Source: LZORAL124-50-18 sp051208045 (lineage in GTDB: Bacteria; Pseudomonadota; Gammaproteobacteria; Pseudomonadales; Oleiphilaceae). From it: DNA of 64,000 bases. The notes beneath the pieces are model-generated. The model was not told the DNA's origin. It was given only the letters and a program-made list of their open reading frames with translations, and ran no database searches. The stretch lies in contig JBPJFY010000001.1 in the NCBI GenBank assembly GCA_051208045.1, positions 310,001 to 374,000 of the forward strand, read 5' to 3'. The translations under genes and the position numbers were made by a program. Position 1 is the first letter of the stretch, and each line of letters starts with the position of its first letter. Below, piece after piece: positions 50,893 to 59,388 of the stretch.

Positions 50893-52149
50893 TCATTGTG
50901 AGGGATTCGAGTTGTTGTGTTGTTCGGTCCAGGCAGTCTTGGCTGCCCGGATGACACCAAGCCGACGCAGGCGAATTTGCTCGCCCAGCTCAGCGCCTTT
51001 AAATCCTGTCTGAATCAGATCCGTGAGATCCGTGGATTGTACGATCTCCAGCAAATGTCGCAAGAAGTCTCCGGGCGGGTAGGGGTGCGTTGCTTTCCCG
51101 GTACGACCTCTGGCATCCGCTTCACACACACTGAGCAATTGATGAAAGCGATCACTGCGGCGCAATCCATCGCACTGCTGGATGAGTTTCAACAACGTTT
51201 GCGACTTCAGTTCGGCAGCTCGATGGACTTTCAGGTGGTGCTCGGAGGCCAGGCACGCCAGATTGCGGCAATCATTGGGCACTTTCAATCGTTTGCACAA
51301 GGCTTTGATGGGTTTGATGCCTGCCATCTCATGCCCAATGTGTCTTGGCCAGGCGTGTTTGGGCGTGAGGGCTTTGCCCAGGTCATGGGTGAGCGCGGCA
51401 AAGCGGACGGGCAATTCCCGGCTGAGGTCACAGGCAATCGTCAGGGCCAGGAGCGTGTGTTCACCGGAATCAATTTCCGGATGGTGTTCCGGTGGCTGAG
51501 GCACACCAAAGAGCGCATCAAGCTCGGGCATGATAACTTCCAGTGCACCAGTGTCACGGAGCAAATCAAAGTAAGCGCGGGGGGCGGATTCCATCAATGC
51601 CCGTGCGGTCTCCTGCCAGACACGCTCCGGTGTGAGGTGATTCAATTCGCCACTGCACACCATATGTGCCATCAGTGCGCGGGTTTCCGGTGCCACGGTG
51701 AACCCGATCGGTTGAAAGCGCGCATAAAATCGCGCTACCCGCAGCACGCGGAGTGGATCTTCCTCAAACGCCGGGGAGACATGGCGGAGCACTTTGTTTT
51801 CTATATCCTGTAACCCGCCGTAGGGGTCGATCAGCGAATCTTCGGCATCTTTTGCCATGGCGTTGATGGTGAGGTCCCGGCGTAACAGATCTTCTTCCAG
51901 AGAAACGTCCGGGCTGAAAAAACACTCGAATCCGGTGTAACCGGGGGCAGATTTTCGCTCAGTACGGGCGAGCGCATATTCCTCTTTGGTTTCCGGGTGC
52001 AGAAACACGGGAAAGTCCGCGCCCACCTGCTGAAATCCCTTCTCCAGCATATGTTCTGCGGTGCCACCCACCACGACCCAGTCCTTATCCTTCACAGGAA
52101 GCCCGAGAAGCGCATCGCGTACCGCCCCACCGACCAGATAGACATTCAT
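50893..52149 (-). CDS. cca: CCA tRNA nucleotidyltransferase with HD domain
   Basis: The protein has 418 residues. The class II nucleotidyltransferase motif is VYLVGGAVRDALLGLPVKDKDWVVVG. RRDLTINAMA and DPYGGLQDIENKVLRHVSPAFEEDPLRVLRVARF follow. The C-terminal HD domain is present (FAALTHDLGKAL, then GHEMAG), as in the E. coli multifunctional enzyme. It adds or repairs the CCA end of tRNA. The gene begins close to the hairpin region before the HD-GYP response regulator, in the opposite direction. Confidence 0.94.
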   Translation of the reverse strand: MNVYLVGGAVRDALLGLPVKDKDWVVVGGTAEHMLEKGFQQVGADFPVFLHPETKEEYALARTERKSAPGYTGFECFFSPDVSLEEDLLRRDLTINAMAKDAEDSLIDPYGGLQDIENKVLRHVSPAFEEDPLRVLRVARFYARFQPIGFTVAPETRALMAHMVCSGELNHLTPERVWQETARALMESAPRAYFDLLRDTGALEVIMPELDALFGVPQPPEHHPEIDSGEHTLLALTIACDLSRELPVRFAALTHDLGKALTPKHAWPRHIGHEMAGIKPIKALCKRLKVPNDCRNLACLASEHHLKVHRAAELKSQTLLKLIQQCDGLRRSDRFHQLLSVCEADARGRTGKATHPYPPGDFLRHLLEIVQSTDLTDLIQTGFKGAELGEQIRLRRLGVIRAAKTAWTEQHNNSNPSQ

Positions 52150-52236
52150 ATGACGAGGGATTCCTTGGATTGAGGAGAGTTGCCGTTATGATAGCGCGCC
52201 CCCTGAATTTGTAAACCAGCCAAAGGTCTGAGCGAT

Positions 52237-52302
52237 CACACAATCCTTGTGTGTGAGCATTGGGTATGGACATTGGGTACGGTAACTTAGACGAAAGTCT
52301 AA
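52237..52302 (+). promoter_or_regulatory. Hairpins and direct repeat upstream of the HD-GYP response regulator
   Basis: Three elements lie together in the 256-base gap. CACACAA-TCC-TTGTGTG is at 52237-52253. The direct repeat CATTGGGTA occurs at 52258-52266 and 52271-52279. TTAGAC-GAAA-GTCTAA, with a GNRA-type loop if transcribed, is at 52287-52302. They may be operator sites or RNA structure. No riboswitch class fits. Confidence 0.4.
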
Positions 52303-52405
52303 TACGGAATTGTGATGGTACGGTTTCGTGCTTCAGCAATTTATGGTCTAAGCTTGCTGAGAGGGCGGTTTGTTCTTATCCAACACCTGAGAGCCGAGGT
52401 TCTTC

Positions 52406-53452
52406 ATGAGTAAGCAAATTATTTTGGCGGTGGACGACGTACCGGCCAATCTTGATGTACTCAAATCCGTTTTGAGCGAAGACTACAAGCTAAAAGTGGC
52501 TTTGAACGGCGAAGTGGCGATTAAGGCAGCGCGTGCAGAGCCTCAACCGGATCTGATCTTACTCGATGTGATGATGCCGGAAATGGACGGTTACGAGACC
52601 TGTCGGCGGTTGAAAGCCGACCTGAGAACCCGCGATATCCCCGTCGTTTTTGTGACCGCCATGAACGAAGACATGGATGAAGTGAAAGGCTTTGAAATGG
52701 GCGCGGTGGACTACGTGACCAAGCCGATTACGCCATTGATTCTAAGAAGCCGCATCCGCAGCCATTTGGCGCTGTTCAATAATCGCAAGGAAATGTGGCG
52801 GCAAGTCCAGGAACAGACACGGGAGCTGAAAGAGACCCGTACTGAAGTCATTCGCCAACTTGGGCGCGCAGCGGAATTCAAAGACAACGAAACCGGCTTT
52901 CATGTCATTCGTATGAGTCTGTATTGTAAGGAAATTGCGCTCGAATATGGTTTAAGCGAATCGCAGGCGGATTTACTCCAGAATGTGGCCCCGATGCACG
53001 ATATCGGCAAGCTCGGCGTGCCGGATAACGTTCTCCAGAAGCCGGGGAAACTGAATCCTGAGGAGTGGGCGATCATTCAGAAACACCCGGAATTCGGTGC
53101 GTCTATCTTGGGCAATGCGGGGGTGTCCGAACTTGCCCGTGAAGCCAGACTGGTTGCGCTCACGCACCACGAACATTGGGATGGCAAAGGCTACCCGCGG
53201 CAGCTGGTAGGCGAGGATATTCCCATCTCAGGCAGAATCGCGGCACTGGCCGATGTCTACGATGCACTCGTTTCCGTTCGGCCCTACAAAGACGCCTGGC
53301 CCATTGACGACGCTGTCGCTTACATCCGTCAAAAATCAGGAAGCCAGTTTGATCCGGATGTGGTGCGGGCCTTTGAGCGGGCGTTACCCAAAATTCGCGA
53401 GATTGGTGAAATCTATGCGGAGAATGTGCCCAGCGTGGCGAAACCCGCCTGA
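52406..53452 (+). CDS. REC-HD-GYP response regulator (c-di-GMP phosphodiesterase)
   Basis: The protein has 348 residues. The receiver is at 1-120 with D54 (LILLDVMMPEMDG) and K in VTKPITPL. A short coiled-coil linker leads to the HD-GYP domain: EVIRQLGRAAEFKDNETGFHVIRM, then PMHDIGKLGVPD, then HHEHWDGKGYPRQL. The residues for metals and for GYP are all kept, so activity is expected. This is the RpfG layout. No kinase is next to it. A terminator follows 22 bases after the stop. Confidence 0.92.
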   Translation: MSKQIILAVDDVPANLDVLKSVLSEDYKLKVALNGEVAIKAARAEPQPDLILLDVMMPEMDGYETCRRLKADLRTRDIPVVFVTAMNEDMDEVKGFEMGAVDYVTKPITPLILRSRIRSHLALFNNRKEMWRQVQEQTRELKETRTEVIRQLGRAAEFKDNETGFHVIRMSLYCKEIALEYGLSESQADLLQNVAPMHDIGKLGVPDNVLQKPGKLNPEEWAIIQKHPEFGASILGNAGVSELAREARLVALTHHEHWDGKGYPRQLVGEDIPISGRIAALADVYDALVSVRPYKDAWPIDDAVAYIRQKSGSQFDPDVVRAFERALPKIREIGEIYAENVPSVAKPA

Positions 53453-53474
53453 ACCTGTTCGTCTGGCTGGCCTT

Positions 53475-53497
53475 CGGCAACCCTTTGCCGCTTTTTT
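53475..53497 (+). terminator. Rho-independent terminator after the HD-GYP gene
   Basis: The stem CGGCAA with TTGCCG encloses CCCT and is followed by C and six T residues. It starts 22 bases after the stop and separates this gene from flgP. Confidence 0.85.
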
Positions 53498-53640
53498 GAC
53501 AGTGCTGAGCCGATGTTGTCTGGATTCTGCGTTTGACCATCCTATCCTGTTGTAAAGTAATAGAAAACGACGGTATGGAATAAAATTTTCTACGTTTTCG
53601 TGACAACAGATTTCCGTGACTGATGGATGGGGAAAACAAG

Positions 53641-54207
53641 ATGAAAATGTTGGCAGCAATAAAAGTTTTGGCACTCTTACCCGTGTTTTTTCTGGGCGGG
53701 TGCGCCTGCTTTGATGGCGTTTGTCAGAAAGATCCATGGGCAAGCACTTCGGGCGTCGTATTGCCCGCGACACTGGAGCCTATTGTGGTTCGGGTCACGG
53801 GGTATGGTACTTATGAGGAAACCAAAGGCAAAGTGACGGAAAGGCAGCGCCTGATGGCGATGCGCGCCTCCAAGCTCGATGCATTCCGGTCATTGGCGGA
53901 ACGTGTGTACGGCACAGCCATCTACGGTTCCTCTACGGTTAAGGACTTCGTCGCCGAGAATGACCAGTTCCGCACCTGGGTGGACAGCTACATTCGTGGG
54001 GCAAAAATCATAGCCGTCAATGAAATGGCCGGTGGTTCCTTTGAAACGGTCATGGAGCTGGTGCTGGAACCCAAATTCCGGGAGTGCTTAACGCACACCA
54101 ATCATTTTCGCTATACCGATGAGTGCCGCTTGATGCTGACCTCCGGGCGTGTGCGCTACGAAGGGTCATCCAAAACGCCGGGTTCCGGTGCGCAATATTA
54201 TTTCTAG
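53641..54207 (+). CDS. flgP: FlgP-like LPP20-family lipoprotein
   Basis: About 188 residues from the ATG beginning MKMLAAIKVLALLPVFFLGGC, with a lipobox ending at the Cys of LGGC. The region RVTGYGTYEETKGKVTERQRLMAMRASKLDAFRSLAERVYG is the typical LPP20/FlgP stretch. FlgP is an outer-membrane lipoprotein of flagellar basal disks in Vibrio and Campylobacter. flgT follows by 33 bases, the pairing seen in Vibrio and relatives, so the name is firm despite the distance from other flagellar genes. Confidence 0.85.
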   Translation: MKMLAAIKVLALLPVFFLGGCACFDGVCQKDPWASTSGVVLPATLEPIVVRVTGYGTYEETKGKVTERQRLMAMRASKLDAFRSLAERVYGTAIYGSSTVKDFVAENDQFRTWVDSYIRGAKIIAVNEMAGGSFETVMELVLEPKFRECLTHTNHFRYTDECRLMLTSGRVRYEGSSKTPGSGAQYYF

Positions 54208-54240
54208 AATCACGCCTTTATCGTTCGAAAGGATTGCCTC

Positions 54241-55512
54241 ATGTTGATGCTTACTCTCCAGCCGTCGGGAATGCTGAAAAACACCGCGCTTTGGCAACGT
54301 GTGTCTGCCATTCTGAGCACCTTGCTCTTGGTGCTGTGCACCCACAGCGCCCAGGCCGCCTGGGTGGAAGCCCGGGGAGAGGCGGTCATTGAGAACAGCC
54401 GGTTCGACATTGCCCGTCAGAATGCGCGCGAAGATGCCCTGCGGCAGGCGGCCATGCAGGTCGGCGTTCGGGTGTATGGGCATCAGTCGCTGCGTGACGG
54501 TGATCTGGCGCGGGATGATCTGGACATTAAGAGCCATGCCTATGTGCGTGAAGTCAAGGTGATTGATGAACAGGTGAAGGGGAATGTACTGTTTCTCACG
54601 ATCAACGCGAACGTGGAACAGCTCACGCAGTGCGACTCGGGGGCGGCCAACGATTACCGCAAGAATCTTGCTGTGCTGGGTTTCTCCGTTCAAAATGCGA
54701 TGGACGTGCAACATGGCCAGTTGGGCGATGTTGATCGCGCTTTGCCGGCCTACCTGGCAAAACAGCTCAACTTTATGGGCAATGCGCTGGTTATGGAGAA
54801 CAGTCACGTGCGGTTGTATGATGATGTCATGAACGCCCCGACGTCGTCGACACAGCAGCGTACGTTAACCAATGCGGCCATGGTCGCCAAGGACATGGGC
54901 GTGCAATTCGTACTTTCCGGCGTGATTCGCGATATGTCCGTGACTGATCCGGACAGCATGAACAACTCTGTAGCGGCCTCGTTTAAGCGGGGGTGGGGTG
55001 GATTGACGGGCTGGGGCGATTACGACTACAGCCGAACCTTTGCGTTGGAAGTCTTTCTGCACGACGGGTTTAATGGCTCCATTGTGTTCCAGAAGTTCTA
55101 TCGCATTCGCGCCCCGTGGCGGGAAGCACGCAATGCCGCGTTGGGTTTTGCCACAGAAGCTTTTTGGCAAACGGATTACGGGGATCAGGTGGGTGAACTG
55201 TTGGATAACGTTGCTCATGAACTCAGTGATCGCCTGCGCTGTCAGCCCTTTATGACTCGAATTTCCAAGGTGAACGGCAAAGTACTGCACTTTGGGTCGG
55301 GCGCTGCGGCGGGCATACGCCCCGGCGACAAACTGAGCGTGTATCGTACCTTTCAGTTCCAGGACGCGGCACAGACACAACAGCTTGAATTGACGGACCT
55401 GCGTACTGCACTCACCGTCAGTCAGGTGCAGCCCCACTTTTCCCGAGGTGAGCTGACCATCGAAGCCGGTCGCTTGAATATTCAGGAAGACGACCTGCTG
55501 ATTGCCTGGTAG
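54241..55512 (+). CDS. flgT: FlgT-like flagellar H-ring protein
   Basis: The protein has 423 residues. Signal peptide: VSAILSTLLLVLCTHSAQAAW, after a long polar start; ATG 54271 is an alternative. The N-terminal domain (AWVEARGEAVIENSRFDIARQNAREDALRQAAMQVGVRVYG) and the middle region (KNLAVLGFSV) agree with Vibrio FlgT, which forms the H ring around the basal body. The C-terminal domain has the SH3-like stretch GAAAGIRPGDKLSVYR. It sits in operon with flgP. Confidence 0.88.
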   Translation: MLMLTLQPSGMLKNTALWQRVSAILSTLLLVLCTHSAQAAWVEARGEAVIENSRFDIARQNAREDALRQAAMQVGVRVYGHQSLRDGDLARDDLDIKSHAYVREVKVIDEQVKGNVLFLTINANVEQLTQCDSGAANDYRKNLAVLGFSVQNAMDVQHGQLGDVDRALPAYLAKQLNFMGNALVMENSHVRLYDDVMNAPTSSTQQRTLTNAAMVAKDMGVQFVLSGVIRDMSVTDPDSMNNSVAASFKRGWGGLTGWGDYDYSRTFALEVFLHDGFNGSIVFQKFYRIRAPWREARNAALGFATEAFWQTDYGDQVGELLDNVAHELSDRLRCQPFMTRISKVNGKVLHFGSGAAAGIRPGDKLSVYRTFQFQDAAQTQQLELTDLRTALTVSQVQPHFSRGELTIEAGRLNIQEDDLLIAW

Positions 55513-55609
55513 GTAGAACGTTCGCGAAAAGGCCCTCAATCACTTACATGCATCCCGACCCTTTGATACACTCAGTAAACTAATTGATGACAAAGAGGAG
55601 GGGAGCGCG

Positions 55610-55993
55610 ATGCGCTATCAAGGCAGTTGCCACTGTCAGGCGGTTCGATTTGAAGTGGAAGCGCCGGCTCACCTGGAAGTGGATCGCTGTAATTGTTCGA
55701 TTTGCTCAAAATCCGGTTTTTTGCACCTGATTGTGCCGCTCTCCAATTTTTCCCTGTTGGCCGGGAAAGATTCGCTCACCACCTATACTTTCAACACTGG
55801 CGTTGCCAAACACACGTTCTGCAAGCATTGTGGCGTGAAGCCTTTCTATACGCCACGCTCCAATCCCGACGGTATCGACATCAATGTCAACTGTCTGGAT
55901 ACTCGCCCGGAATCGATGACCATTGTGGACTTTGATGGTCAGAACTGGGAGCAGAATGCGCACAAAGTCGCACACAAAAGCAAAGCTGGCTAG
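55610..55993 (+). CDS. GFA-family (Mss4-like) zinc protein
   Basis: The protein has 127 residues. Zinc-ligand cysteines: GSCHCQAVRFEV near the start, CNCSICSKSG, and CKHCGVKPFY. This is the glutathione-dependent formaldehyde-activating enzyme fold, which many proteins share without that activity. AGGAGGGG lies before the ATG. No neighbour points to formaldehyde metabolism, so the function is open. Confidence 0.87.
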   Translation: MRYQGSCHCQAVRFEVEAPAHLEVDRCNCSICSKSGFLHLIVPLSNFSLLAGKDSLTTYTFNTGVAKHTFCKHCGVKPFYTPRSNPDGIDINVNCLDTRPESMTIVDFDGQNWEQNAHKVAHKSKAG

Positions 55994-56008
55994 CGCGGAG
56001 CGCTGAAG

Positions 56009-56518
56009 ATGATGAGGCTCGTGTTAGCGCTCTCCATTAATGTGGGCCTGTTGTCGCTGTTTTTTATCACCCAGGCCCACATGGCACTGGGAATTACGCT
56101 CGGTATCTCGGTACTGGTGTGGTTTTTTTATTTCCTGTGGCGGCGACAGAACCTGGTCGAGCAGCGGGTGAAAGATAAAATATCCGGCCAGACAGTGGTG
56201 ATGCCCATCGAACATATCATGTTCCGGGCACTGTAGTCTTCCGGCTATTCCCAGGTCAGTGGTATGGGCTATATGGCATTGACGGAGCGGGTGCTGGCGT
56301 TTGAGCTGGTGCTCCTCGATCTGTCCATTACGGTGCCTGTTACCCGTTTAACCGGCGTAGAGGAGGTGTATCGCCTCAAAGGCGTCTCCCCCGGCCGTAA
56401 GATGTTACGCATTCAATTCAGGAATGACAGCGGGGAGGCGGATTCCATTGCCGTCCAAACCAAAGATCATTCTCAGTGGCAGCAGGCCATAGCGCGCTGC
56501 ATCCGCCAGCATGCGTGA
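56009..56518 (+). pseudogene. Small membrane-anchored protein gene interrupted by one in-frame TAG
   Basis: The first part codes 75 residues with two hydrophobic segments (LVLALSINVGLLSLFFI, LGITLGISVLVWFFYFLW) and ends at TAG 56234-56236. The same frame goes on with SSGYSQVSGMGYMALTERVLAFELVLLDLSITVPVTRL to a stop at 56516-56518. Together they would be about 169 residues: a membrane anchor and a small beta domain. The junction IEHIMFRAL-stop-SSGYSQVSGMGYMALTE reads as one continuous domain, so one base change (from GAG, CAG, AAG, TGG or similar) probably broke it. The second half could start at ATG 56264 but lacks a good ribosome-binding site. A sequencing error or readthrough are the alternatives. 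Confidence 0.7.
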
Positions 56519-56542
56519 ACGAACCGTACAGTCTGCACTCTG

Positions 56543-58216
56543 TTACACGGTAAAGCGGGACAGCTGATTGTTCAAGCGGGTCACCTGTTCATGCGCTTCC
56601 TTGATCTGCTGGGCAATTTCATGCAGTGCCTCGCTATTGCTGTCTGTGTGATCTTTCAGTGTCAGCACGTTTCGGTCCATGTCTTCAGACACCGCCGTTT
56701 GCTCTTCCATAGCGGAAGCGATGCTGGCAATGGCATTATAAACGCCGGATTCCAGTGAAATCGCATCCTTCAACTGTTGATTAACCTGGTTGATGTTCGT
56801 GCTCATGCGCACAGCTTTGTCTTCGCCGGTGGTGACATCATGGACGGCTTCACTCGCCATGGACTGCAGGTTCTCCACGGTACGCTGGATTTCTTCAATC
56901 GATTGTTGTGTTCGATGCGCCAATGCGCGCACTTCGTCAGCGACAACCGCAAATCCTCGGCCCTGCTCACCCGCCCGGGCGGCTTCGATGGCGGCGTTCA
57001 AGGCAAGGAGGTTGGTTTGCTCTGCAATGGCCTTGATCACGTCGAGGATGGAGCCGATCTGATTGGATTCGTCAGACAGGCGGGTGATGACCGCTTTGCT
57101 TTTGCTCATGTTTTCAGCAAGTTCTGTGGACTCGGTGGCCGTACTGCCAACATCCCGCATAGACGTTTCCAACATACCGTTGGCCTGGCGCGTGCTGTCG
57201 GATGCTTCTTCGGCGTGCTGAGAGATGTCTTTCACGCTGGAGCACATTTCCGTGGCGGCCGTGGCGATCAAACTGGCCTGTTTGCCCTGGTCGTTCATGT
57301 TGGCCTGAATCCGGTGAGTCGCCTGCAGCACGGTTTGTGAGGATTGGTTGACCTGTGCCGCAATCGAAACTGCTCCGGAGACGATTTCCCGGAAGGTATC
57401 CAGAAATCGGTTGAACTGGTGGGCTATGGCTCCAATTTCATCCTGGCTGCCTTCGGGTAGCTTCGCAGTGAGGTCACCTTCGCCGCTGGCGAGCTTGCCA
57501 ATGGCCTGATGTAAGCCTTCCACGCGATTGAGCACCACCGTACGAAAGAGCACGGTAATGAGAAGGCTGATGAGTATCAGGCTGATCACCGCGCCGACGA
57601 GTATTTCTATCCGGATGGTACCGACTAACGCATCAACCTGATCCAGTGGTTTCACGACCTCCAGGATGCCGCGCACATCGCCAAGTTGCCAGTCACGCTT
57701 AGGGGTTTCCGGATGACCATTGTGGCAGGCGACACAGGCGTCTGCCGACATGGTGTCAGCAACGGCAATGCGCATAAAGTGCTGGCCATTTTTTTCCATG
57801 CGTTCGACGTACACATCATTAGGCGCATTTTTCAGCGCTTTCCAGGCAGACTGCTGGTAGTCGTCCAGCGTTCTGCCGGCGCGGTTGGGGAAGGGAAAGG
57901 CGCTGTAGAGCTTCAGTTCAATGCCGGATTTTGAGACCAGTTCACTGAGGTCATGAATCATGGTGGCGGGCAGGGGAATCGCGCCCTCCATCGTTTTGTG
58001 ATTGTAGTGCGGTGTCATCCCGGCCGCTTTTGCCTTCGCGACGACATTTTTCGTGTAGTAGCCGCGCAGGGTTTTGTACTGGGATACGGTACTCTTGGCC
58101 TCCTCTATTGTGCTTTGCACCATTGCTTTTTCGATGGTGCGGGGCAACAGAAAAGCAACAAGCAATGTGATAAGCGCAAGCCCGGCGGCAATCGGGATCA
58201 GGAATTTGTTCTTCAT
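56543..58216 (-). CDS. Methyl-accepting chemotaxis protein with c-type haem sensor domain
   Basis: The protein has 557 residues. A membrane segment lies near the start (IPIAAGLALITLLVAFLLP) and a second at about 203-230 (IEILVGAVISLILISLLITVLF). The periplasmic part between them has ADACVACHNGHPE with CxxCH at 161-165, a covalent haem attachment motif. It resembles the DUF3365/Tll0287-like sensor. A HAMP follows (NRVEGLHQAIGKLASGEGDLTAKLPEG). The signalling domain has the hairpin tip EQTNLLALNAAIEAARAGEQGRGFAVVADEVRALAHRT. It probably reports redox state or a gas to CheA. Confidence 0.9.
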   Translation of the reverse strand: MKNKFLIPIAAGLALITLLVAFLLPRTIEKAMVQSTIEEAKSTVSQYKTLRGYYTKNVVAKAKAAGMTPHYNHKTMEGAIPLPATMIHDLSELVSKSGIELKLYSAFPFPNRAGRTLDDYQQSAWKALKNAPNDVYVERMEKNGQHFMRIAVADTMSADACVACHNGHPETPKRDWQLGDVRGILEVVKPLDQVDALVGTIRIEILVGAVISLILISLLITVLFRTVVLNRVEGLHQAIGKLASGEGDLTAKLPEGSQDEIGAIAHQFNRFLDTFREIVSGAVSIAAQVNQSSQTVLQATHRIQANMNDQGKQASLIATAATEMCSSVKDISQHAEEASDSTRQANGMLETSMRDVGSTATESTELAENMSKSKAVITRLSDESNQIGSILDVIKAIAEQTNLLALNAAIEAARAGEQGRGFAVVADEVRALAHRTQQSIEEIQRTVENLQSMASEAVHDVTTGEDKAVRMSTNINQVNQQLKDAISLESGVYNAIASIASAMEEQTAVSEDMDRNVLTLKDHTDSNSEALHEIAQQIKEAHEQVTRLNNQLSRFTV

Positions 58217-58707
58217 CAGAGCAACCTTGCAGACAGCGAAAGGATATCCCTGAGTATAGTTAACTCTGGCTTGTTTGCCTGAAAATCAGGTCGATGGGGC
58301 AGGCATTTTCGGCCGGTGAATAAAATCTCCCCCATCCATATGGAGGATTTCAATGTCCTTGGGGATTTTTATTCCGGCTTGATCCAGACTGCGGATCAGG
58401 CGACTGAACGGGCCGGTACGAAAGGGCGCAGAGTCGAATCGTAGCGCAGCGGGGTATACCGGGCGCGCGGACCTCAGCGAAGGTGTTGATAAACTCGTCA
58501 TGACAGGCTCTTATTATTATGCGTGGATTTTGCTCGCATTAGAGCGCGAAAACGGCCTGGATAATGTGATCTGGTTAACGGTAATACAACTGAGGCGTGT
58601 TGAAGTTTAGGTATTCGTGAATTTTTCTGTTGTTTCCTGAGGGAGCTGCGGAGCGAATGGCGCATTCTGATCAATGTGTATTGTTTTAATGATTGAGGAA
58701 GTGGGCG
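58217..58707. other. Gap between the chemoreceptor and the next rightward gene
   Basis: About 490 bases. It may hold one small leftward gene (58286-58501, listed separately). TATACT for the leftward chemoreceptor lies at 58258-58253 without a good -35 partner. No RNA gene or mobile element was seen. Confidence 0.4.
58286..58501 (-). CDS. Possible small protein of unknown function
   Basis: The reading frame has 71 codons with the sequence MTSLSTPSLRSARPVYP at its start and IKIPKDIEILHMDGGDFIHR near the end. Codon use looks normal, but I know no homologue, and AAGAG before the ATG is a weak site. It may be a real small gene or chance. Confidence 0.3.
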   Translation of the reverse strand: MTSLSTPSLRSARPVYPAALRFDSAPFRTGPFSRLIRSLDQAGIKIPKDIEILHMDGGDFIHRPKMPAPST

Positions 58708-59388
58708 ATGGCCATAGGAAAAGAGGCGCTGGGCATTCGGATTTCAAGGCTGGAGACGTACGTCAGGCACCTGAATCTGATGGATAGCCAGAATATCAAA
58801 GGGAGCGGAAAATCCTTCGTACAGGAGTTGCTTCAACGAACGAATGAAGTGAGTCAGATAAGCCGGGTGGTCAAGCAGTATCAGCATTCCACGGCCAGCC
58901 TCTATCAGGCAGAGGCACGACAGCTGCGCGGGCAGAGTCGTTTTGATCAACAGCGCGCGCGGCAGTCACACAATGATAAGCAGGCGTATCTCGGGGAGTT
59001 CGCAGACCGGCTTCGGTTTCTGCTGGTACGCCTCGTGGATACACTGTCTGCGGCGATGCAGGCACAGGACCCCACCGATCATAAAGGCAAGTCCCGCACG
59101 CAGCTGTTGATCGAATACACCAACGAATGGGAGTCGTTCTATAAATCGCTGGATAAAATGCAGGAACTGCAGCAAAAGCTGGGCGTGGCAAATCCGGTGG
59201 GCAAATCCGGTGTGGGCCTGGATCAGTGTATTGCCAATACCAGTGAGCTGACCGGCCGTATTCAGGTGTCGCCGCAGCAAATCAGTCAGTTGCGGAATGT
59301 GCCGCAACCGGGGTCAACGGATGTGCTGCTGGCCATCGTGTGCATTATGCGGCTTATTATTTTGTTCAGCCATCGGAAGCTGAAATAG
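58708..59388 (+). CDS. Helical protein with C-terminal membrane anchor, unknown function
   Basis: About 226 residues from ATG 58708, six bases after GAGGAA; a TTG at 58693 is rejected. The body is mostly alpha-helical, rich in Gln and Arg (ASLYQAEARQLRGQSRFDQQRARQSHNDKQ), and may form a coiled coil. A single hydrophobic stretch at the end (VLLAIVCIMRLIILF) would anchor it with the bulk in the cytoplasm. It overlaps the convergent receiver gene by 23 bases. I do not recognise a family. Confidence 0.6.
   Translation: MAIGKEALGIRISRLETYVRHLNLMDSQNIKGSGKSFVQELLQRTNEVSQISRVVKQYQHSTASLYQAEARQLRGQSRFDQQRARQSHNDKQAYLGEFADRLRFLLVRLVDTLSAAMQAQDPTDHKGKSRTQLLIEYTNEWESFYKSLDKMQELQQKLGVANPVGKSGVGLDQCIANTSELTGRIQVSPQQISQLRNVPQPGSTDVLLAIVCIMRLIILFSHRKLK

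Noticed and set aside
50917..51813. Plus-strand open frame of 298 codons opposite cca
   Set aside because: cca is complete with all motifs on the other strand; the frame is a shadow.
52237..52400. c-di-GMP (GEMM) riboswitch before the HD-GYP gene
   Set aside because: A GAAA loop is present, but the conserved core and receptor sequences of GEMM RNAs are not.
53466..53490. Sigma-54 promoter before flgP
   Set aside because: GG and GC elements are 11 rather than 12 bases apart, and the sequence is better explained as the stem of a terminator followed by six T residues.
53553..53579. Flagellar sigma-28 promoter before flgP
   Set aside because: TAAAGTAA fits the -35, but nothing at the right distance fits GCCGATAA.
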